DNA from: Actinomycetota bacterium
GTDB taxonomy: Bacteria; Actinomycetota; Thermoleophilia; Miltoncostaeales; Miltoncostaeaceae
Direction of reading: 5' to 3'
DNA: 5,501 nt
Assembly (NCBI GenBank): GCA_947451735.1
Contig: CANGAY010000070.1
Location: forward strand, 1 to 5,501
The notes beneath the pieces were generated by a model. The model was given only the letters and a program-made list of their open reading frames with translations, ran no database searches and was not told where the DNA came from. This document shows, in pieces, positions 1 through 4,438 of the stretch. The first letter of the stretch is position 1; the number at the start of each line of letters is the position of its first letter. A program made the position numbers and the translations under genes.

Positions 1-202
1 CGGCGAAGTCGAGGAACCCGCGGATGGGCGGGAAGCCGGGGATGTTGCCCGGTGCGCCGCCGAACGAGGCCGTGAAGATGGCCATGAGCACGAGCGGGAA
101 GAAGAGCGCGGGGAACCACGCCTGCGGCAGCCGCAGGGTGGTGATGATCGACCGCCACGCGAGCGCGGCGGTCTGGCGCGTGGCCAGCGCTGCTGCGCTC
201 AT
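1..202 (-). CDS. ABC-2 type transporter permease, DrrB-like (partial: first 67 codons only)
   Basis: This is the N-terminal part of a membrane permease that would pair with the ATPase encoded just upstream to form an exporter for drugs, lipids or other hydrophobic compounds. The frame is open from an ATG at 202 to the left edge and reads 67 codons. It starts MSAAALATRQTAALAWRSII and continues with a hydrophobic segment at about residues 29-46 (WFPALFFPLVLMAIFTAS). A short cytoplasmic helix, then a first membrane segment with a Pro-Phe-rich entry, is the usual start of DrrB/ABC-2 permeases. The ATG overlaps the ATPase stop codon in an ATGA, so translation is probably coupled. No good Shine-Dalgarno sequence precedes it, which agrees with coupling. 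The family call rests mainly on the gene pairing and the membrane pattern. The substrate cannot be inferred, and about three quarters of the protein lies outside the window. Confidence 0.85.
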   Translation of the reverse strand, partial: MSAAALATRQTAALAWRSIITTLRLPQAWFPALFFPLVLMAIFTASFGGAPGNIPGFPPIRGFLDFA

Positions 203-1164
203 GCGCTCACGTCGTCGTCCGCGCCCAGGTGGCGGCCCGTGCTGGCCAGGAAGACGTCGTCGAGTGACGGTTCCGTCAGATCGACCTCCGCGAACCGCAC
301 CCCGGCTTCGTCAAGCGCACGCACGGCGTCGGCCATCGCCGTCGAGCCACCCGGCAGTCGCACCGCGGCGCCGTGATCGACGGCACCGGGCACGATCTCA
401 CCGAAGGTGGCGAGCACGCGACGCACGTCGTCGGGTGTCGACCCATCCGCCGCCACCACCGACAGCAGCGGGAAACCGATTCGCTCCTTCAGTTCGCGGG
501 GCGACCCATCGGCCACGATGCGGCCGCCATCGATGATCGCCACCCGGTCGGCCAGTTGATCGGCCTCCTCGAGGTACTGCGTGGTGAGGAACACCGTGGT
601 GCCGTGCTCGCGGTTGAGGCGGCGCACCTCCTCCCACAACGTGACGCGGGAGACGGGGTCGAGGCCGGTAGTGGGCTCATCGAGGAAGAGCACCACGGGC
701 TCATGCACCAGCGAGAGGGCCAGGTCGAGGCGGCGGCGCATGCCACCCGAGTAGGTGCCCACGCGCCGATCGGCGGCGTCCACCAGGTCCACGCGCTCCA
801 GCAGCGACTCGGCGCGGGCGCGGCACTCGGCGCGCGGCAGGCCGTGCAGCACCCCCTGAAGCCGCAGCAGTTCGCGGCCGGTCATGTACGGATCGATGGC
901 GGCGTCCTGCAGTGCCACGCCGATGCGGCGGCGCACCTGCTCGGGATTCTTCGCCACGTCGTAGCCCGCCACGATCGCGTGCCCCGACGTGGGCTTGAGC
1001 AGCGTGGTGAGCATGCGCACCGTCGTGCTCTTGCCAGCGCCGTTGGGGCCCAGGAACCCGAAGATGCCTCCGGCGTCGATGCTGAGGGTGACCCCGTCAA
1101 CCGCCTTGACGCCGCCCTTGTACTCCCGGACGAGGTCCTGTGTCTCAACCGCTTGATCGCTCAC
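199..1164 (-). CDS. ABC transporter ATP-binding protein, DrrA-like (daunorubicin resistance ATPase family)
   Basis: A 321-residue cytoplasmic ATPase that would power the permease encoded downstream. All nucleotide-binding motifs are present: Walker A GPNGAGKST (39-47), Q-loop Gln86, signature YSGGM (138-142), Walker B VVLFLDEP (157-164) and D-loop GLDP (167-170). At the switch position, where most ABC ATPases have His, the sequence reads TTQYLEEAD with Gln196. This is normal for the DrrA family and not a defect. The roughly 100-residue C-terminal extension ends with EPSLDDVFL (298-306), the conserved DrrA tail motif. Length is typical of the family. The start is a GTG at 1164. No Shine-Dalgarno sequence precedes it, but a TACCCT box lies 7 nt upstream, so the mRNA is probably leaderless. 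Family members export anthracyclines, but many DrrA homologues have unknown substrates and none can be named here. Confidence 0.95.
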   Translation of the reverse strand: MSDQAVETQDLVREYKGGVKAVDGVTLSIDAGGIFGFLGPNGAGKSTTVRMLTTLLKPTSGHAIVAGYDVAKNPEQVRRRIGVALQDAAIDPYMTGRELLRLQGVLHGLPRAECRARAESLLERVDLVDAADRRVGTYSGGMRRRLDLALSLVHEPVVLFLDEPTTGLDPVSRVTLWEEVRRLNREHGTTVFLTTQYLEEADQLADRVAIIDGGRIVADGSPRELKERIGFPLLSVVAADGSTPDDVRRVLATFGEIVPGAVDHGAAVRLPGGSTAMADAVRALDEAGVRFAEVDLTEPSLDDVFLASTGRHLGADDDVSA

Positions 1165-1171
1165 GGAAGTG

Positions 1172-1177
1172 AGGGTA
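1172..1177 (-). promoter_or_regulatory. Predicted -10 box (TACCCT) of the DrrAB-like operon, leaderless arrangement
   Basis: On the minus strand TACCCT fits the actinobacterial TANNNT -10 consensus and is followed by 7 nt (CACTTCC) and then the GTG start codon at 1164. Transcription would therefore begin at or next to the start codon. No ribosome binding site is visible between box and start, and I see no convincing -35 element. The call gains weight from three similar boxes in this window. Confidence 0.55.
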
Positions 1178-1216
1178 GCGGCGCGGAGCGGGGGAGGGGG
1201 CGCCTACCGGCGGCGC

Positions 1217-1222
1217 TAAGAT
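1217..1222 (+). promoter_or_regulatory. Predicted -10 box (TAAGAT) of the DksA/TraR-like gene, leaderless arrangement
   Basis: TAAGAT matches TANNNT, is preceded by GGCGC, and is followed by 6 nt (CAGCAC) and then the ATG at 1229. There is no purine-rich ribosome binding site upstream of the ATG. The 64-base gap between the two divergent genes (1165-1228) thus holds two back-to-back -10 boxes, about 40 bases apart, and little else. Confidence 0.6.
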
Positions 1223-1228
1223 CAGCAC

Positions 1229-1576
1229 ATGCCAAAGGAGGATCAGGCAGCGCGTCTTGAGCGCCTCGCACGCGAGGCACACGAGCGTGCCGAGGCACGC
1301 GATCTCGCGGCCGATGGCGGCGAGGCGAGCGACGCCCATCACCATCCGGCCGAGGCCGCCACCGATGCCGACGCGCGCGAGCGCCAGTTGCAGGCCACCC
1401 TGCGTCTGAAGGAGGAGGAGGAGCGCCTCAGGCGTGCCGCCGAGGCCGCAGCCCGGGGTGAGTACGGCATCTGCGTTGACTGCGGCGAGAAGATCCCAGA
1501 TGCGCGGCTCGAGATCGTGCCCGACGCCGAACGATGCACCCCGTGCCAGCAGGCCGCCACGGGCGGGCGTCGCTAG
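1229..1576 (+). CDS. DksA/TraR-family C4-type zinc-finger protein
   Basis: A 115-residue soluble, charged protein with an N-terminal helical, probably coiled-coil part (about 1-78) and a C-terminal four-cysteine zinc finger: Cys82, Cys85, Cys103 and Cys106, spaced C-x2-C-x17-C-x2-C. The finger contains YGICVDCGEKI, and the second Cys pair follows RLEIVPDAER; both are typical of DksA/TraR proteins, which bind in the secondary channel of RNA polymerase. When aligned backward from the finger to E. coli DksA from memory, the coiled-coil tip motif DxxDxA falls on HPAEAA (39-44). The first Asp is then His39 and the second is Glu42, so classical ppGpp-cofactor activity is doubtful. The protein is shorter than E. 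coli DksA (about 150) and closer to the short TraR-like group. ATG 1229 is supported by the TAAGAT box 6 nt upstream. Its stop overlaps the ctaA stop. The exact role is unknown. Confidence 0.88.
   Translation: MPKEDQAARLERLAREAHERAEARDLAADGGEASDAHHHPAEAATDADARERQLQATLRLKEEEERLRRAAEAAARGEYGICVDCGEKIPDARLEIVPDAERCTPCQQAATGGRR
1573..1576. other. Shared CTAG tetramer: overlapping convergent stop codons
   Basis: The palindrome CTAG supplies TAG to the plus-strand zinc-finger gene (1574-1576) and TAG to ctaA on the minus strand (1575-1573). The two coding regions therefore meet tail to tail with a 4-base overlap. No hairpin terminator can fit between the genes, and none is obvious just inside either 3' end. 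Confidence 0.9.
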
Positions 1577-2484
1577 CTGCCGGCGCCCGAGGTGATGGGG
1601 CGCGCGAGGCGCCAGGCGATCGCCACACCGGTGCCCCACACCACGCCTGCGATGGTCACGTGCGCCAGCACCACCTGCCACGGCAACTGGTTGTGCCACT
1701 GCACCTCGCCCACGACCACCTGGGCGATGAGGAATGGGATGAACCACAGAGCGGGCACCACGAGGCCGCGCTCGCGTCGGCGGCGCCACACCGCGATGCC
1801 GACGATGATGGCCACGATGACCAGCGCGATGACCGCCCGCACATGGACGTATGCCGCGTCGTACAACACGCCGAAGCGCTTGATCACCTTGGGGTCGCCG
1901 GAGTGCGGGCCGGCCGACGTGACCAGGATGCCGGTCACCACGACGGTGCCCAGGGCTGCGGCGAAGAGCGCTCCCAGCCAGGCGGCGCCCGTCGCGAAGG
2001 CCCGCCGGATACCCCGCACCGCGTCGGCGGCCTGCAGGTACGCAACCACGCCGCCCGCAAGTGCGACGAGTGACACCACGAAGTGTGAGGCCACGAGCAG
2101 CGGATGCAGGTCGAAGAGCACCGTGACGCCCCCGAGCGGCACCTGCCCCACGGTCGCGATCGCCGCGACGAGGGCACCGATCTTCGTGGGCCGGGTGGTG
2201 CCCTCGGCCTGGAATGCGGCGATGGCCGCGATGATGACCACCACGATGATCGCGCCCGAGAACATGCGGTTCGAGAACTCGATCCACGCGTGGTGGTTGC
2301 TCGCGGGAACGATGCCGCCGGCGTTGCACAGCGGCCAGTCGCTGCAGCCGAGGCCCGACCCAGTGAGGCGCACGAGGCCGCCGCTGGGGAAGATCACCCA
2401 CAGCAGGGCCATTGAGACCAGCGCCAGCCAGCGGAAGCCGCGGACCGATGTGAGCGAGTGCCATGCGCGCCGGAAAGGGTTCAC
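1573..2484 (-). CDS. ctaA: Heme A synthase (CtaA/COX15 family)
   Basis: An integral membrane enzyme of 303 residues that oxidises the C8 methyl group of heme O to give heme A, the cofactor of aa3-type cytochrome oxidases. About eight membrane segments are visible (near 18-36, 76-93, 104-124, 129-150, 167-190, 214-233, 243-262 and 269-292). The family signature VRLTGSGLGCSDWPLC (38-53) carries the outer Cys pair, Cys47 and Cys53, followed by WIEFSNRM with the conserved Glu69. Conserved heme-binding histidines are His134 (ASHFVVSL), His214 (YVHVR) and His275 (LAHVTIAG). The position where Bacillus CtaA has its first ligand His is Asn72 here. I recall related IEFxNR forms in actinobacteria, so this is probably a subtype. 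The start is a GTG at 2484, chosen because it precedes the first family-like residues and follows a TACCAT box by 6 nt. The frame stays open further upstream, but that part has no family likeness. Confidence 0.93.
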   Translation of the reverse strand: MNPFRRAWHSLTSVRGFRWLALVSMALLWVIFPSGGLVRLTGSGLGCSDWPLCNAGGIVPASNHHAWIEFSNRMFSGAIIVVVIIAAIAAFQAEGTTRPTKIGALVAAIATVGQVPLGGVTVLFDLHPLLVASHFVVSLVALAGGVVAYLQAADAVRGIRRAFATGAAWLGALFAAALGTVVVTGILVTSAGPHSGDPKVIKRFGVLYDAAYVHVRAVIALVIVAIIVGIAVWRRRRERGLVVPALWFIPFLIAQVVVGEVQWHNQLPWQVVLAHVTIAGVVWGTGVAIAWRLARPITSGAGS

Positions 2485-2490
2485 GGGACG

Positions 2491-2496
2491 ATGGTA
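2491..2496 (-). promoter_or_regulatory. Predicted -10 box (TACCAT) of ctaA, leaderless; overlaps the start of the divergent gene
   Basis: On the minus strand TACCAT is followed by 6 nt (CGTCCC) and then the ctaA GTG at 2484. It matches TANNNT and is identical to the box before mntH. The same six bases read ATGGTA on the plus strand, which is the start codon and second codon of the gene at 2491-3057. No -35 element is apparent upstream. Confidence 0.55.
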
Positions 2497-3057
2497 AACC
2501 CGTATCCGCCCGCGCAGCAGGGGACGACCGTCCGTTCCGGCGACGACGCCGAGCCCGGGCGGGGGCTCTGGTGGGGCCTCGGCGTCATTCTCGTGGCGGT
2601 CATCGTGGCCGCGGCTTTCGGCACGGTCACCAATGGCGGGGACGACGTGGCGCGCGATGTGGTGGCGGCCCAGTCGAGGGTGCCCGACCGCGGCGCGCCT
2701 GCGATGCGCCCCGACGGCACCCCGGTCGCCTCGGCGGATGGTGTGGCATTCCCGGCGCTCGCCGCTCGTCAGGGCTGGGTGGCCGTGGGGCGTCGTACCG
2801 ACCAGGTGTCCGATCGCACGGTGACGACCCTCGTGTACGGCCGTGAGGGGACGCGTCTCGCGTACTCGGTGGTGTCGGGTCCGCCGCTCGGTGCACCGCC
2901 GGGGAGCCGCTCGGTGGGTGGGCGCCCGCCGGTGGTCATCACGTTCGACGCGAACGGGCGCACCGCCGTGATGACGCTGCGTCACGGGCACACGGTGGTG
3001 GCGTCGGCGGTGGGCGTGCCGTTGGCCGCGCTGGTGCGTGCTGCGCATACCGACTGA
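2491..3057 (+). CDS. Membrane-anchored extracytoplasmic protein of unknown function, resembling the outer domain of some anti-sigma factors
   Basis: A 188-residue protein with a short Pro- and Gln-containing cytoplasmic tail (1-26), one membrane segment (about 27-44, LWWGLGVILVAVIVAAAF) and an extracytoplasmic part of about 140 residues without any cysteine. Motifs in the outer part are GWVAVGRRTDQVSDRTVTTL (95-114), LAYSVVSGPPL (123-133) and GHTVVASAVGVP (166-177). From memory these resemble the C-terminal periplasmic domain that follows the zinc-binding helix bundle of certain actinobacterial anti-sigma factors, but the zinc-binding module is absent and the resemblance is unproven. The ATG at 2491 was preferred over an in-frame GTG at 2458 because the latter would begin 27 bases inside ctaA. 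A weak purine-rich GGAAAGGG (2472-2479) lies 11 nt upstream of the ATG. The gene starts 6 bases from ctaA, and mntH begins 32 bases after its stop. Function is unknown. Confidence 0.75.
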   Translation: MVNPYPPAQQGTTVRSGDDAEPGRGLWWGLGVILVAVIVAAAFGTVTNGGDDVARDVVAAQSRVPDRGAPAMRPDGTPVASADGVAFPALAARQGWVAVGRRTDQVSDRTVTTLVYGREGTRLAYSVVSGPPLGAPPGSRSVGGRPPVVITFDANGRTAVMTLRHGHTVVASAVGVPLAALVRAAHTD

Positions 3058-3075
3058 GGCGACGCCCGCCGGCGC

Positions 3076-3081
3076 TACCAT
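3076..3081 (+). promoter_or_regulatory. Predicted -10 box (TACCAT) of the mntH-copD unit, leaderless arrangement
   Basis: GGCGCTACCATC lies in the 32-base gap before mntH. TACCAT fits TANNNT and is followed by 8 nt (CCGCCGCG) and then the ATG at 3090. No ribosome binding site is present. I see no clear manganese- or iron-repressor operator (MntR, IdeR or Fur type) in this gap, although an operator could lie within the preceding coding region. Confidence 0.6.
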
Positions 3082-3089
3082 CCGCCGCG

Positions 3090-4436
3090 ATGGCTGACGA
3101 CCGGGTGAAGCGGACGAGTGCCGCCGGTGCCCCGGCCGACGGCCCGGCCCCCGGACCGGCGGAGGCGCTGCCCGGCGACGCCCTGGTGCTGCGCGCCGCA
3201 GAGGACTCCCTGGCGGGTCGCCGCCGGGGCATACGGCGTTTCACCCCGTTCCTCGGTCCCGCGTTCATCGCGGCGGTCGCGTACATCGACCCCGGCAACT
3301 TCGCCACCAACATGGCTGCCGGTGCCCGCTACGGGTTCCTGCTCACGTGGGTGGTGGTGGTGGCCATCCTCATGTCGATGCTCATCCAGTCGCTGAGCGC
3401 CAAGTTGGGCATCGCGTCGGGCATGAACCTGGCCGAGGCGTGCCGCTCAAGGTACCCGCGCCCGGTGGTGCTGAGCCTCTGGGTGGTGGCTGAACTCGTG
3501 GCCATGGCCACCGACGTGGCCGAGTTCATCGGCGCGGCCGTGGGGCTCAACCTGCTGTTCGGCATCCCGTTGCTGCCCGCGGCGCTCCTCACCGCGGTCG
3601 CCGCGTTCATCATCCTCGGGCTGCAGTCGCGCGGAGTGCGCCGCCTCGAGGCGGTCATCGCGGGATTCGTGGGGGTCATCGTGCTGGCGTTCGGTGCCCA
3701 GGTGTTCCTGGCCAGTCCGTCGGGTGCGGACGTGGCCGGCGGGCTCATCCCCGGCTTCGACGGCCGCGGGAGCCTGCTGCTGGCCGTGGGCATCCTCGGC
3801 GCAACCGTGATGCCGCACGTGATCTACCTGCACTCGGCGCTCACACAGCGGCGCGTGCCCGTGACCGACCCCGAGTCGAAGCGCCGCCTGTTCCGGTTCG
3901 AGATGGTGGATGTGGTCATCGCCATGACCATCGCCGGTCTGGTCAATGTGTCGATGCTGGTGATCGCCGCCACCGTGTTCAACAAGGCGGGACTCACGGG
4001 GGTGGGCGACGACCTCACGCAGGTGTACGACACCCTGGGCACGGCGCTCGGAAGCCACGCCGAGATCCTGTTCGGCATTGCGCTGCTGGCATCGGGCCTG
4101 TCGTCATCGAGCGTCGGCACGCTGGCGGGTCAGGTGGTGATGGACGGCTTTCTGGGACGTCGCATCCCGGTTGGGCTCCGGCGCCTCATCACCATGGCCC
4201 CGGCAATCATCATCATCGCCGTGGGGGTCAACCCCGTGGTGGCGCTGGTGCTCTCGCAGGTGGTGCTGGCCTTCGGCATCCCGTTCGCGCTCATCCCCCT
4301 CATCCAGGTCACGCGTGATCGGCGGGTGATGGGTGCGCTCGTCAACCGCGCGGGCACCACGGCCATCGCCATCGCCATCTCCGCCATCATCATCGCCTTG
4401 AACATCGTGCTCCTCACCCTGCTCCTGGGCGGCTGA
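3090..4436 (+). CDS. mntH: Nramp-family divalent metal (Mn2+/Fe2+) proton symporter
   Basis: A 448-residue inner-membrane transporter that imports Mn2+ or Fe2+ together with protons. The metal site is intact: helix 1 contains DPGN (67-70; Asp67 and Asn70 are ligands) and helix 6 contains ATVMPH (238-243; Ala238 backbone, Met241 and the conserved His243). From memory these residues lie exactly 11 positions after those of Deinococcus Nramp. The Met ligand supports a transition-metal transporter and not a Mg2+- or Al3+-type relative. Later family motifs include ASGLSSSSVGTLAGQVVMDG (334-353). About eleven membrane segments are expected and hydrophobic stretches fit this. Residues 1-48 are a hydrophilic Ala/Pro-rich tail, longer than in most homologues. 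ATG 3090 is supported by the TACCAT box 8 nt upstream. Its TGA overlaps the copD ATG by one base (TGATG), so the two genes are probably co-transcribed and translationally coupled. Mn versus Fe preference cannot be read from the sequence. Confidence 0.95.
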   Translation: MADDRVKRTSAAGAPADGPAPGPAEALPGDALVLRAAEDSLAGRRRGIRRFTPFLGPAFIAAVAYIDPGNFATNMAAGARYGFLLTWVVVVAILMSMLIQSLSAKLGIASGMNLAEACRSRYPRPVVLSLWVVAELVAMATDVAEFIGAAVGLNLLFGIPLLPAALLTAVAAFIILGLQSRGVRRLEAVIAGFVGVIVLAFGAQVFLASPSGADVAGGLIPGFDGRGSLLLAVGILGATVMPHVIYLHSALTQRRVPVTDPESKRRLFRFEMVDVVIAMTIAGLVNVSMLVIAATVFNKAGLTGVGDDLTQVYDTLGTALGSHAEILFGIALLASGLSSSSVGTLAGQVVMDGFLGRRIPVGLRRLITMAPAIIIIAVGVNPVVALVLSQVVLAFGIPFALIPLIQVTRDRRVMGALVNRAGTTAIAIAISAIIIALNIVLLTLLLGG

Positions 4437-4438
4437 TG
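4434..4438 (+). other. TGATG stop-start overlap joining mntH and copD
   Basis: The mntH stop TGA (4434-4436) and the copD start ATG (4436-4438) share one base. No strong Shine-Dalgarno sequence lies upstream, only a GGGCGG stretch (4427-4432). Translation of copD is therefore likely to depend on ribosomes that terminate on mntH. Confidence 0.85.

Noticed and set aside
24..1260. Plus-strand open frames (24-536 and 373-1260) opposite the ABC transporter genes
   Set aside because: The minus strand encodes a complete DrrA-type ATPase with every expected motif. The plus-strand translations are His/Arg/Gly-rich shadows.
1145..2464. Long minus-strand open frame of 439 codons
   Set aside because: It overlaps ctaA and the convergent zinc-finger gene in another frame, is rich in Arg, Gly and Pro as expected for GC-rich shadow frames, and has no recognisable domain.
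2458..2490. GTG at 2458 as an earlier start for the gene at 2491-3057
   Set aside because: It would place 27 more bases inside ctaA and adds a segment with no likeness to a cytoplasmic tail. The ATG at 2491 is simpler, though this is not proven.
1592..2497. Plus-strand open frame of 301 codons opposite ctaA
   Set aside because: Antisense to a clear heme A synthase. The Thr/Met/Pro-rich translation is the reverse image of hydrophobic codons and shows no family motif.
3067..3074. Palindrome CGCCGGCG before mntH as an operator or terminator
   Set aside because: Eight-base GC palindromes are frequent at this base composition. It has no loop or T-run for termination and matches no metal-repressor operator that I know.
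2485..3081. Upstream extension of the ctaA frame to 502 codons
   Set aside because: The added 199 residues are antisense to the membrane-anchored protein gene and Arg/His-rich. Family likeness begins just after the GTG at 2484, where a -10 box is well placed.
3348..3363. GTGGTGGTGGTGG run and repeated ATCATCATC runs in mntH
   Set aside because: These encode Val and Ile stretches in membrane helices and reflect biased codon choice, not a functional repeat.
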